Shown: positions 9,958-16,577 of the stretch, piece by piece | Layout: each line of letters opens with the position of its first letter | How positions within the stretch are numbered: the stretch's first letter is position 1 | Assembly (NCBI GenBank): GCA_900553205.1 | Contig: USCK01000014.1 | Span: forward strand, 1-20,931 | Length of the DNA stretch: 20,931 nucleotides | Source: an uncultured bacterium | GTDB lineage: Bacteria; Cyanobacteriota; Vampirovibrionia; Gastranaerophilales; Gastranaerophilaceae | Direction of reading: 5' to 3' | The notes under the pieces: model-generated | Told to the model about the DNA's origin: nothing | Database searches by the model: none | Seen by the model: only the letters and a program-made list of their open reading frames with translations | Translations under genes and position numbers: made by a program

Positions 9958-10035
9958 AAGTTAATAAGTTATTAGGTGATTAAGTTACTAAGAAACAATT
10001 TCTTAATAACTTAGTCACTTAACTCTTATTAACTT
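9958..10035. repeat. Long AT-rich imperfect inverted repeat after fliD
   Basis: The left arm (9958-9995) and right arm (9999-10035) are near-complete reverse complements with a 3-nt loop (CAA). There are only a few mismatches and a one-base gap over about 37 positions. Two small hairpins precede it (GATTG/CAATC at 9911-9925, GTCAG/CTGAC at 9927-9943). It lacks the GC-rich stem and clean U-tract of a typical intrinsic terminator. It could still end or protect the fliD transcript, or be a MITE-like element. Confidence 0.7.
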
Positions 10036-10042
10036 TTAAAAA

Positions 10043-10073
10043 GAGATTCTTCGGCTAAAGCCTCTGAATGACG
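10043..10073. repeat. Short dispersed palindromic repeat, unit B, copy 2
   Basis: This matches the repeat at 62-94 (GAGATTCTTCGG, then CCTCTGAATGACG) with a different loop (TAAA) and an inner stem one pair shorter on both arms. It directly follows the long inverted repeat, so two kinds of palindrome are stacked between fliD and the next gene. Confidence 0.7.
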
Positions 10074-10092
10074 CATTTGAGGGGTAGTTTGC

Positions 10093-10647
10093 CTACTTAA
10101 ATGTACCCATTTTGTTGCCTTGGGTATCGTATTGGGTGGTTGTTCCATTATTATTAAGTCTATAAATCCCGACTTTTTTGCCGTATTTGTTATAGCCGTA
10201 TATATTGCCGTCGGCAGAGCGTTTAAACTTTACAGCATCACTATCAAAACTTGATGAAGATTTTGAGTTGTTGCTATATCCCGTATAGGTCGGTGTCGAT
10301 ACATATTTATTATTCAAATGATTGTATGGATTACCTATTCTTACAGGGTTTGTGCGTCTGTCTTTTGTCGCATATTCGCCATAGTTTTGGCTCCCTTGTT
10401 TAAACAAGTTTTCAGGGTTTCTGAAAATTTGGTTCTGACCCGAGAAGTCCGGCATGTAGTTGTTGTTATAATAATTCGGATTTGTTTGGGTTTGGGTCGT
10501 TGTTTTTTTAGTAGTTTTTTTAGTGGTTTGTTGAACAGGTTTTGCAGAGTTATCACTATATAAGTCGTACAAAGTACTCGCAAAAACATTATCAGCTATC
10601 CCAAAGCCGGTTGATAACAAGAATAAAAATATAACAAAATTACGCAT
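10093..10647 (-). CDS. Small secreted protein of unknown function
   Basis: The function was not recognised. The predicted 184-residue protein starts MRNFVIFLFLLSTGFGIA, a hydrophobic signal peptide with probable cleavage after ADNVFA. A Lys/Thr/Gln-rich linker (KTTKKTTKKTTTQTQ) follows, then an Asn/Tyr-rich low-complexity middle. The C-terminus contains two related glycine turns, YNKYGKKVGIYR and YDTQGNKMGTFK, reminiscent of short beta repeats in surface proteins. The ATG at 10647 is preferred over the TTG at 10650 because GGGAG lies 7 nt upstream of it. The gene runs convergently toward fliD and divergently from ftsZ. The lack of cysteines and membrane helices beyond the signal suggests a periplasmic or exported protein. 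Confidence 0.7.
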   Translation of the reverse strand: MRNFVIFLFLLSTGFGIADNVFASTLYDLYSDNSAKPVQQTTKKTTKKTTTQTQTNPNYYNNNYMPDFSGQNQIFRNPENLFKQGSQNYGEYATKDRRTNPVRIGNPYNHLNNKYVSTPTYTGYSNNSKSSSSFDSDAVKFKRSADGNIYGYNKYGKKVGIYRLNNNGTTTQYDTQGNKMGTFK

Positions 10648-10676
10648 CAATTATCTCCCAATAAAAATATATTAGC

Positions 10677-10706
10677 ACTATATTTTTAATAAGGCTAATT
10701 TGTTAA
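10677..10706 (-). promoter_or_regulatory. Candidate promoter for the secreted-protein gene
   Basis: Read on the minus strand, TTAACA (10706-10701) and TATAGT (10682-10677) are separated by 18 nt. Each hexamer differs from the sigma-70 consensus at one position. It sits about 30 nt upstream of the ATG. The surrounding DNA is very AT-rich, so chance matches are likely. Confidence 0.4.
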
Positions 10707-10940
10707 TGTTCGTTATAAAAATACTATTATACTTTTCTCTATTAATAAAATAATTAAAATTGACTCATAACACTTCCTAATTATAAAGAAATAAAACTCA
10801 AACTTGATTAGTTTTTTATGCTTGTAATGACGGGAAACTGCAAATAACTTATTAACTTTTATTAACAAATGAATCTAAAACTCTATTTTTTCTTTACTAT
10901 TTTCCCTGTTTAAAATAGTATGATAGTATGTAGTAAAGTA

Positions 10941-10953
10941 TATAATGTATAAT
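10941..10953 (+). promoter_or_regulatory. Candidate -10 boxes upstream of ftsZ
   Basis: Two perfect TATAAT hexamers occur at 10941-10946 and 10948-10953, 20-32 nt before the GTG start. No convincing -35 hexamer lies 16-18 nt upstream of either one. This is only a tentative promoter position in AT-rich DNA. Confidence 0.35.
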
Positions 10954-10972
10954 TAATAAAAGAGGTTTAATC

Positions 10973-12148
10973 GTGGAAAATTTAGGACCAGATATTTTTG
11001 GAAGAAAAGATTCAACAGAGTCGCAAGCTAACAATTCGACTCCTTTAGCACCGGGTGTTGGCCCAGCAAAGATAAAAGTTATCGGTGTCGGTGGTGGCGG
11101 TGGAAACGCTGTTAACCGAATGATAAAATCAGGACTTACTGGTGTTGAATTCTGGTTAATGAACACAGATTTGCAAGTATTACAATGCTCATCTTGCGAT
11201 AATAAATTACAACTTGGACCAAAACTTACAAACGGTCTTGGTGCTGGTGGTGAACCTCAAATCGGTGAAAAAGCTGCTGAAGAAGCACAACAAGAAATTA
11301 CACAAGCTATTGAAGGCGCTGATATGGTATTCGTTACTGCCGGCATGGGTGGTGGTACAGGTACAGGTGCAGCTCCTGTTGTTGCTAAAATTGCTAAAGA
11401 CCTAGGTATTTTGACAATCGGTGTTGTTACAAAACCTTTCTCTTTTGAAGGTAAACGCAGAGCTAATCAAGCTGACCAAGGTTTGGAAAAATTAAGAGAA
11501 TCAGTTGATGCTTTGATTGTTATTCCTAATGACAAATTGTTAGATGTTGTTGATAGACGCGTATCACTTCAAGAATCATTCATCGTAGTTGATGAAGTTC
11601 TTCTAAGAGGTGTTCAAGGTATTTCAGATATCATCACAATTCCTGGTCTTATCAATGTTGACTTCGCCGATGTTAAGAGTGTAATGCAAGCATCAGGTTC
11701 TGCATTGATGGGTATCGGTCGTGGTACAGGTGAAGGTAGAGCTATCGAAGCTGCAAAAATCGCTGTTAATTCTCAACTTCTTGAAACATCTATCAACGGT
11801 GCATCAGGTGTTATCGTAAACATCACAGGTGGCCCTGATATGACATTACACGAAGTTACTGATGCAACAAATATTATCAATGATGCAGTTCTTGATGATG
11901 CAAGAGTTATCATTGGTGCTGTAATTGATGATAATATTCAAGGTGAAATCCAAATTACAGTTATTGCTACAGGATTTGAACTAAGATCTCAAAAACCTGT
12001 ATTTGAAAGAGCTACAGAAGAAAAAACACCTTCTATCAACCCTGCTGATTTCTTCGCAGGATTCAACAGAGAAACTGCTGCTCCAAAAGCTGCAGACACT
12101 CTACCAAGCTTTACAAATATAGAAATTCCTGATTTCTTAAAAAAATAA
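10973..12148 (+). CDS. ftsZ: Cell division protein FtsZ
   Basis: FtsZ is the tubulin-like GTPase that polymerises into the cytoplasmic division ring. The 391-residue protein has a short variable N-terminus (1-32), then the nucleotide-binding segment VIGVGGGGGNAVNRM (37-50) and NTDLQVL (64-70). The tubulin signature GGGTGTG is at 126-132. The catalytic T7 loop NVDFADV is at 228-234, with the expected Asn228, Asp230 and Asp233. A short linker leads to the conserved C-terminal peptide IEIPDFLKK, which binds membrane anchors and regulators. The EFWLMNTDLQ and ITIPGLINVDFADV segments read like cyanobacterial FtsZ. Translation starts at GTG, with AGAGG 7 nt upstream. No other division gene is adjacent and an intrinsic terminator follows, so it appears monocistronic. 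Confidence 0.98.
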   Translation: MENLGPDIFGRKDSTESQANNSTPLAPGVGPAKIKVIGVGGGGGNAVNRMIKSGLTGVEFWLMNTDLQVLQCSSCDNKLQLGPKLTNGLGAGGEPQIGEKAAEEAQQEITQAIEGADMVFVTAGMGGGTGTGAAPVVAKIAKDLGILTIGVVTKPFSFEGKRRANQADQGLEKLRESVDALIVIPNDKLLDVVDRRVSLQESFIVVDEVLLRGVQGISDIITIPGLINVDFADVKSVMQASGSALMGIGRGTGEGRAIEAAKIAVNSQLLETSINGASGVIVNITGGPDMTLHEVTDATNIINDAVLDDARVIIGAVIDDNIQGEIQITVIATGFELRSQKPVFERATEEKTPSINPADFFAGFNRETAAPKAADTLPSFTNIEIPDFLKK

Positions 12149-12169
12149 ACAAAAACTAATAATAAATTA

Positions 12170-12210
12170 ATAAAAGACGGTTAATATAATATATATTAGC
12201 CGTCTTTTAT
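12170..12210 (+). terminator. Intrinsic terminator after ftsZ
   Basis: ATAAAAGACGG at 12170-12180 pairs with CCGTCTTTTAT at 12200-12210. The stem continues through TTAATATA-type bases with one G-U pair. The run of T at the 3' side serves as the U-tract. It begins 22 nt after the ftsZ stop. Confidence 0.85.
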
Positions 12211-12280
12211 AGTGGATAATAAATGTTTATTGTGAAATAATATTAGTTAAAAATATCTTATTTATAAGGAATTAAGAAAA

Positions 12281-13942
12281 ATGAAAAATATTTTGAAGAA
12301 GCATGCAAGTATATTCATATTTGCAGGGATTACATTGTTATTTTATTTGATTTTCATATTCGGTTTAGGAAGTTATCCACTTCTTGATGCTGATGAAACA
12401 AGATACGCAGATATTGCAAGGACAATGTTTCGCTCTCATGACTTTGTAACAATGTACCTTGATGGTAGAGTCTTTTGGGATAAACCACCGTTATATTTTT
12501 GGATAGAGTGTTTATCGTTTGCAATATTCAAAACATGTAGCGAGTTCACTGTTAGAATACCGAGTGTTACATGCGCTATGCTTTCAGGCATTGGGTTATA
12601 TTTTATCGGACGAAAGCTCATCTCTCGCAGATTCGCGATTCTGTCATCATTGATATTAGTGACAGGCGTTGAATATGTTATTTTTGCAAAAGTAGCTATC
12701 CTTGATATTGTATTGACCACCTTCATTACATTATCTACATTAAGTGGGTTTGTCACATATTTTGCCGCAGACAAAAATAAAAAATACTGGTGGTGGTTAT
12801 TTTACCTGTTTTCTGCTTTAGCCCTCTTGGCAAAAGGTATCCCCGGGGTTGTTATACCCTTTGGTACTATGTTTTTTGTCGGATTATGGAAAAAGAATCT
12901 CAAAGAGTTCTTCAAACCTTCTTATATGTTGATTGGGGGGTTGATTTTCCTTGCTATAGCTTTGCCATGGCATATAATGATGTACAACATTCATGGTATG
13001 GAATTTGTCCAAGAATATATAATAAAGCATCATATTCTAAGATTTATAGGTTCGGAAACTATTGGGCGTGAACACAGCTGGGTTTACTTTATCCCTGTGT
13101 TTATTGTTGGTTTCTTACCTTGGACTTTGTCATTTATATTCTCTTTTTATTCTGTAATAAAAGAAAAAAAGAGATTAAAACTTGAACACTTTGTAATAAT
13201 GAACCTTATCGGGTTTGTGTTTACCTTTCTATTCTTCTCAATAGCAAAAACAAAACTAATTACTTATATTTTACCTGTTTATCCGTTTGCAGCTGTTGTT
13301 ACTGCGTATGTTTGGTATAAATATATCAACTACAAACTATTCAGAAAACCAATAGAATTATCTGTATATCTAACAAGTTCAGCGTTTTTGATAGTCGGGT
13401 TTGCAGCTTTAGTCATGAAATATTTTCTACCTGCACCTTTATACACAGAAATCAAGAGTGCTCAAGCAGGGGTAGCGTTTATCTTTATATTTACGGGTCT
13501 GTTGGCTCTATATGCAGTAAAATCTCAAAAAAGAATGTTGATGTTCTGCAGTTATGTATTTGTTTCTTTATATTTGAGTGCGTTTTGTATTCCGTCATTA
13601 TTTAATGTTTGGTACAAATTCGGTCAAAACGATTTGATGAGTTACGGAAACTTTGCAAGAGAAAACAAACTTAACCTTGCAGCTTATTCTATAAACGAAA
13701 GATATTCTTTGCAATATTATTATTCAGGTGATGTTATTTATTTGAAAAGTCCTAAGGAAGGCGAATCTATATATGTAAAGAACACAAATATTGGGCATTC
13801 AATAGGTAACAATGTTCTTGTTGTAGAGCATAACAGATTAAAAGACCTGAAGCAATATGTTCATTTTGTAGTCTTAAAACACGGTGTAAGGTATGACCTT
13901 GTATATGACCCGAAATACTTGGATTTATCCAAAATTAAATAA
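12281..13942 (+). CDS. Multi-spanning glycosyltransferase, ArnT/PMT family
   Basis: This 553-residue integral membrane protein resembles GT-C transferases of the PMT/ArnT type (GT39/GT83, PMT_2 fold). These move a sugar from a polyprenyl-phosphate carrier to lipid A, a glycan or protein on the outer face of the cytoplasmic membrane. The first extracytoplasmic loop contains the diagnostic LDADETRYADIART (about 35-48) and the KPPLYFW motif (68-74). Roughly 10-12 hydrophobic helices follow, for example the segment SALALLAKGIPGVVIPFG. A soluble C-terminal domain starts near residue 450. The substrate cannot be read from sequence; aminoarabinose transfer should not be assumed. AAGGA lies 10 nt before the ATG. 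Hairpin terminators flank the gene on both sides, so it is probably transcribed alone. Its position before flagellin does not by itself imply filament glycosylation. Confidence 0.85.
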   Translation: MKNILKKHASIFIFAGITLLFYLIFIFGLGSYPLLDADETRYADIARTMFRSHDFVTMYLDGRVFWDKPPLYFWIECLSFAIFKTCSEFTVRIPSVTCAMLSGIGLYFIGRKLISRRFAILSSLILVTGVEYVIFAKVAILDIVLTTFITLSTLSGFVTYFAADKNKKYWWWLFYLFSALALLAKGIPGVVIPFGTMFFVGLWKKNLKEFFKPSYMLIGGLIFLAIALPWHIMMYNIHGMEFVQEYIIKHHILRFIGSETIGREHSWVYFIPVFIVGFLPWTLSFIFSFYSVIKEKKRLKLEHFVIMNLIGFVFTFLFFSIAKTKLITYILPVYPFAAVVTAYVWYKYINYKLFRKPIELSVYLTSSAFLIVGFAALVMKYFLPAPLYTEIKSAQAGVAFIFIFTGLLALYAVKSQKRMLMFCSYVFVSLYLSAFCIPSLFNVWYKFGQNDLMSYGNFARENKLNLAAYSINERYSLQYYYSGDVIYLKSPKEGESIYVKNTNIGHSIGNNVLVVEHNRLKDLKQYVHFVVLKHGVRYDLVYDPKYLDLSKIK

Positions 13943-13957
13943 ATTTTTCAGTCTGTG

Positions 13958-13988
13958 AAAGCCCCTGAAATAGGGGCTTTTAAATTTT
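13958..13988 (+). terminator. Intrinsic terminator after the glycosyltransferase gene
   Basis: AAAGCCCCT (13958-13966) and AGGGGCTTT (13972-13980) form a perfect 9-bp stem with loop GAAAT. The T-rich tail TAAATTTTT follows. It separates the glycosyltransferase gene from the flagellin promoter. Confidence 0.9.
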
Positions 13989-14025
13989 TCTCTCATACGA
14001 ATGGTTGATATATTGAACAACAAAT

Positions 14026-14052
14026 TAAAGCTAAAAAAAATTTTGCCGTTAT
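14026..14052 (+). promoter_or_regulatory. Sigma-28 (FliA/SigD) type promoter for flagellin
   Basis: TAAA (14026-14029) is followed by exactly 15 nt and then GCCGTTAT (14045-14052). The known flagellar sigma-28 consensus is TAAA-N15-GCCGATAA (GCCGATAT in Bacillus SigD), so one base differs from the SigD form. It lies 43 nt before the flagellin ATG. This implies late-class control tied to hook completion, probably with a FliA homologue elsewhere in the genome. Confidence 0.85.
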
Positions 14053-14094
14053 CAGAACCATAATACGAATAACGAATATTGAAAGGAGACAGTT

Positions 14095-15099
14095 ATGAGT
14101 CTAAGTATTAACACAAACGTTATTTCATTATCGGTTCAGAGAAGCTTTAACTCTACAACTACGAAAATGAATGAAGCGATGAAAAAGATGACAACAGGTT
14201 TTAAAATCAATTCAGCAGCAGATGATGCAGCTGGCTACGGGGTTGTAAAGAAAATGGAATCTGTATTAAGCACATACGATGTTGCTGAAACAAACGGACA
14301 AATGGGTTCAAGTTTATTACAAACTCAAGAAGGTGTTTTGGAAATTATTGGTAGTTATTTCCAACGTATCAGAGATTTGACAGAACAAGCAGCAAACGGA
14401 ACTTATGCAACATCTTCAAGACAAGCAATCGCATCAGAAGTTGCACAAAGAATGAGCGAAATTAACCGTTTATGTGATGTAACAGATTTCAACGGCTTGA
14501 AATTGTTAGATGGTTCTCAAACAGATGGTGTTAACCTTCAAGTAGGTATCAATTCAGGTGATGAAAATGTAATCGTTCTTGATAAATCATTATTTGCAAG
14601 TGCTAAAATTACTTCATTAATGCAATTTGCAAAAAATGCCGGACAGTCAGCTGCAAATGGTGCAAAATCAGCTACCAATAAATATGAAGGAAAAGATGGT
14701 AAATTCTACGAGAGTGCAATGATTGCTCAATTATCAGATGATGGTCTTGCAAAAAATGGTAAAATTGATGCAACTAAGCTTACAATTACAGCTCTTTGTA
14801 ACTCAGTATTCAAAAATGACAACTCAGCTCGTGCATTCTTAGATACAGTAGATATTGCTGTAAACGATGTAACTCAAAGAGCAACAGAAATCGGGTCTTA
14901 TATGAACAGAGTTGATTCTGCAGTTGAAAGTTTAGGCGTACAAGCAGATAACTTAACAGAAGCAAAATCATTAATCAAAGATGCTGATATTGCAGAAGTT
15001 TCATCTGAATATATTTCACAACAAATTCTTCAACAAGCAGGTGCAACAATGTTAACAACTGCTAACCAAGTACCAAGTATTGCTTTGAACTTAATCTAA
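14095..15099 (+). CDS. fliC: Flagellin (filament structural protein)
   Basis: This 334-residue flagellin polymerises into the filament after export through the flagellar type III apparatus. The N-terminal D0/D1 region runs from LSINTNVISLSVQRS through KMTTGFKINSAADDAAGYGV to the QRIRDLTEQAANGT helix (90-103) and DFNGLKLLDG (131-140). The C-terminal D1/D0 region is SLIKDADIAEVSSEYISQQI followed by LQQAGATMLTTANQVPSIAL. The variable middle (about 165-250) is short, so surface-exposed D2/D3 domains are small. Two cysteines (127 and 235) are unusual for a flagellin. GYGVVKKM replaces the common GLAIAxxM. The AAAGGAG ribosome binding site precedes the ATG, and a sigma-28 promoter lies 43 nt upstream. 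It is probably capped by the giant FliD encoded in this window. Confidence 0.96.
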   Translation: MSLSINTNVISLSVQRSFNSTTTKMNEAMKKMTTGFKINSAADDAAGYGVVKKMESVLSTYDVAETNGQMGSSLLQTQEGVLEIIGSYFQRIRDLTEQAANGTYATSSRQAIASEVAQRMSEINRLCDVTDFNGLKLLDGSQTDGVNLQVGINSGDENVIVLDKSLFASAKITSLMQFAKNAGQSAANGAKSATNKYEGKDGKFYESAMIAQLSDDGLAKNGKIDATKLTITALCNSVFKNDNSARAFLDTVDIAVNDVTQRATEIGSYMNRVDSAVESLGVQADNLTEAKSLIKDADIAEVSSEYISQQILQQAGATMLTTANQVPSIALNLI

Positions 15100-15141
15100 T
15101 CATAAGCAATTAATTATATAACTAATGTTCCTTTCAATAGT

Positions 15142-15170
15142 AAGTCGATACGATTGTTTCGTATCGGCTT
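15142..15170 (+). terminator. Hairpin after flagellin, possible terminator
   Basis: AAGTCGATACGA (15142-15153) pairs over 12 positions, one of them G-U, with TCGTATCGGCTT (15159-15170) around a TTGTT loop. No U-tract follows, so termination would be atypical. Stabilisation of the 3' end of an abundant mRNA is equally plausible. Confidence 0.5.
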
Positions 15171-15252
15171 GAGTGAGATTATAATAAATAAACAGGCTAT
15201 ATTCCAGTCGATATAATATGTTTTAAAATTTATGTTACAATATGTAAAGAAG

Positions 15253-15305
15253 ATAATTGAAGTTAAGCAATTATTTCAGCCTAGAAAACTTTATCATAGT
15301 ATAAT
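15253..15305 (+). promoter_or_regulatory. Candidate control region of the 99-residue gene
   Basis: A TATAAT box lies at 15300-15305, 20 nt before the ATG, but no good -35 is visible. Upstream is a perfect 7-bp inverted repeat, ATAATTG (15253-15259) and CAATTAT (15268-15274), with an 8-nt spacer. TTACA-ATA-TGTAA lies just before that. They could be operator half-sites or chance palindromes in AT-rich DNA. Confidence 0.35.
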
Positions 15306-15325
15306 AGTGTGTAGAGGTTACATCA

Positions 15326-15625
15326 ATGTTTGAAAACTTAAAGTTAATCCAAAAGCTTAAAAAAATTGACCCCAAAGCTATGTGGTTAAGTTTTGCGAGT
15401 TCGCAAAAGAGCCACCGTAAAGATTATGTTGAGATGTTAGCCGATAACAAAGAACTTCAAACTCTTTCTGACGAGAGAAGGCTGGAAGCGATGGTCAGAG
15501 AACAATTAAAGTCAGAGTTCCCTAATATAGAGAATTCTGCCAGCTATGAACTTCTTGTTGATGCAGTTGTTCATAACATCAAGAAAAAACAGCTTCACGC
15601 CACAGACGACATAAAATTTGAATAG
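15326..15625 (+). CDS. Conserved-looking small cytoplasmic protein, function unknown
   Basis: I do not recognise this 99-residue protein. It has no signal peptide, membrane helix or cysteine. It is highly charged, and most of it looks alpha-helical: LIQKLKK at the start, ERRLEAMVREQLKSEF in the middle, and SYELLVDAVVHNIKKKQ near the end. The start is supported by AGAGG 8 nt upstream of the ATG. A strong terminator 21 nt after the TAG makes it a self-contained unit. It lies between flagellin and perR, in the same orientation as both, but separate hairpins and candidate promoters argue against one operon. An adaptor or regulator role is possible, with no direct evidence. Confidence 0.75.
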   Translation: MFENLKLIQKLKKIDPKAMWLSFASSQKSHRKDYVEMLADNKELQTLSDERRLEAMVREQLKSEFPNIENSASYELLVDAVVHNIKKKQLHATDDIKFE

Positions 15626-15646
15626 TAAATTGTCGTCACAAGCTAT

Positions 15647-15673
15647 AAAAAGCGGGATTAATTCCCGCTTTTT
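15647..15673 (+). terminator. Intrinsic terminator after the 99-residue gene
   Basis: AAAAAGCGGGA (15647-15657) and TCCCGCTTTTT (15663-15673) form a perfect 11-bp stem with a TTAAT loop. The stem ends in a T-run, the classic form of a rho-independent terminator. Confidence 0.92.
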
Positions 15674-15850
15674 CTGTGTTTAGGAGTGAGAATTGTTAGT
15701 AATAGGTCAGGCTATGCCGGATAAATAGCTTAGTCATGTATTGCGTTTACATTTTTTACAAATTCAATATATATCTATAAATAAAAAATAAATCCCTATG
15801 TTGGGCAATACAAGAATTTTGTATTTTATAAAAAATATAAACGAAAGGGG

Positions 15851-15895
15851 TTGCAAAAAAATAAATTCTATGTTATTAATAATAATTATTAATAA
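15851..15895 (+). promoter_or_regulatory. perR promoter with PerR/Fur-type operator
   Basis: TTATTAATAAT-A-ATTATTAATAA at 15873-15895 is a perfect 23-nt palindrome with an unpaired central A. Its inner 15 nt differ from the PerR box TTATAATNATTATAA by one base per arm. A weak promoter, TTGCAA (15851-15856) with 17 nt to TATTAA (15874-15879), would place the -10 inside the palindrome. The right end overlaps the AAGGA ribosome binding site (15894-15898). This arrangement suggests autorepression of perR. A second 7-bp inverted repeat (AATACAA/TTGTATT) lies at 15807-15825. Confidence 0.6.
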
Positions 15896-15904
15896 GGAAT
15901 TGTT

Positions 15905-16327
15905 ATGAATAAAGTAGAAGAAAAACTCAAAGAACTTAAAAAACGATGTGGAGAAGCAAATATGCGACTAACGCCACAACGGATAGAGGTCTTGAAAATG
16001 ATTGCGAGTGTGACATCTCACCCTAACGCAGAAATGGTATATGATGAGGTTCGCAAAGTTATGCCAACAATATCTTTAGATACGGTATATAGAACACTGG
16101 CATCATTAGAAGAATTGGGTTTGATATTCAAAGTTGATAACGAACTTCCTAAAACAAGATATGATGCAGACCTATCACCACATTGTCATTTTATTTGTAC
16201 AAAATGTGGTGCTGTATATGATATTTTTCTTGATGAATATATCAAAGCACCTGAAGGGTGCGAACAATACGGAAAAGTATTACAAACAAATTTTCAGATC
16301 AAGGGGATATGTAAAAACTGCCTCTGA
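15905..16327 (+). CDS. perR: Peroxide-sensing Fur-family repressor PerR
   Basis: This 140-residue cytoplasmic metalloregulator represses peroxide-defence genes until metal-catalysed histidine oxidation releases it from DNA. The winged helix spans about 1-85, with RLTPQRIEVLKMI (21-33) and the recognition helix SLDTVYRTLASLEELGLI. The C-terminal dimerisation domain holds two structural zinc pairs, C98/C101 and C136/C139. The regulatory-metal ligands expected from Bacillus PerR are present at a constant offset: H39, D87, H93, H95 and D106. The aspartate at 106 favours PerR over Fur, which usually has glutamate there. A near-consensus PerR box overlaps the promoter and ribosome binding site. The gene ends TGA directly followed by in-frame TAG, and rubredoxin begins 39 nt later, so the two are probably co-transcribed. 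Confidence 0.9.
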   Translation: MNKVEEKLKELKKRCGEANMRLTPQRIEVLKMIASVTSHPNAEMVYDEVRKVMPTISLDTVYRTLASLEELGLIFKVDNELPKTRYDADLSPHCHFICTKCGAVYDIFLDEYIKAPEGCEQYGKVLQTNFQIKGICKNCL

Positions 16328-16366
16328 TAGTTTACACAGATAGATACACAGTAAAGGAGAACAAAC

Positions 16367-16507
16367 ATGAAAAAATACGTATGTGATGTGTGTGGTTATG
16401 TATATGATCCAGCAGAAAATGATAACATTGCGTTTGAGGATTTGCCGGAAGATTACACATGCCCTCTTTGTGGAGTTGGCAAAGACCAATTCAGCGAAGA
16501 AGAATAA
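16367..16507 (+). CDS. Rubredoxin, short 46-residue form
   Basis: Rubredoxin is a small cytoplasmic electron carrier with one iron bound by four cysteines. In anaerobes it feeds rubrerythrin, superoxide reductase or oxygen reductases. Both ligand loops are intact: CDVCGYVYDP (Cys6, Cys9) and CPLCGVGKDQF (Cys32, Cys35). The protein is only 46 residues long. The loop between YDPAE and AFEDLP is about seven residues shorter than in the common 52-54-residue forms, as known for the short Desulfovibrio desulfuricans rubredoxin. AGGAG lies 7 nt before the ATG. Its position 39 nt after perR and before an intrinsic terminator indicates a two-gene operon under PerR control. Confidence 0.95.
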   Translation: MKKYVCDVCGYVYDPAENDNIAFEDLPEDYTCPLCGVGKDQFSEEE

Positions 16508-16529
16508 TCAGAGAAGTAAACTTAAACCC

Positions 16530-16559
16530 AAAGCGAGCAAAAATCTTTGCTCGCTTTTT
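16530..16559 (+). terminator. Intrinsic terminator of the perR-rubredoxin operon
   Basis: AAAGCGAGCAAA (16530-16541) pairs perfectly with TTTGCTCGCTTT (16546-16557), and T residues follow. The convergent peroxiredoxin gene stops at 16578, so the same hairpin may also serve that transcript, though its minus-strand tail is less T-rich. Confidence 0.92.
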
Positions 16560-16577
16560 ATTGTTGGTTAATAGAAT

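Larger units (their letters stand above)
10651..10972. other. Divergent intergenic region upstream of ftsZ
   Basis: This 322-bp AT-rich stretch separates the minus-strand secreted-protein gene from ftsZ. It holds a candidate minus-strand promoter (10677-10706) and ftsZ-proximal TATAAT boxes. It also has what looks like a decayed repeat: GTAATGACGGG at 10824-10834 resembles the AATGACGG end of the repeats at 17-94. Nearby, CTTATTAACTTTTA at 10848-10861 is identical to 10025-10038 in the right arm of the inverted repeat after fliD. I see no open reading frame or RNA gene I would defend. Confidence 0.5.

Noticed and set aside
9901..10092. Insertion sequence after fliD
   Set aside because: The inverted arms are adjacent with a 3-nt loop, so there is no room for a transposase, and no target-site duplication was evident.
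10318..10589. Open frames overlapping the secreted-protein gene on both strands
   Set aside because: They run through the low-complexity Asn/Thr region of the gene at 10093-10647, and only that frame has a signal peptide and a good ribosome binding site.
12281..13942. Calling the glycosyltransferase ArnT or a flagellin glycosyltransferase
   Set aside because: Only the family-level motifs are visible. No aminoarabinose pathway genes are adjacent, and terminators separate it from flagellin.
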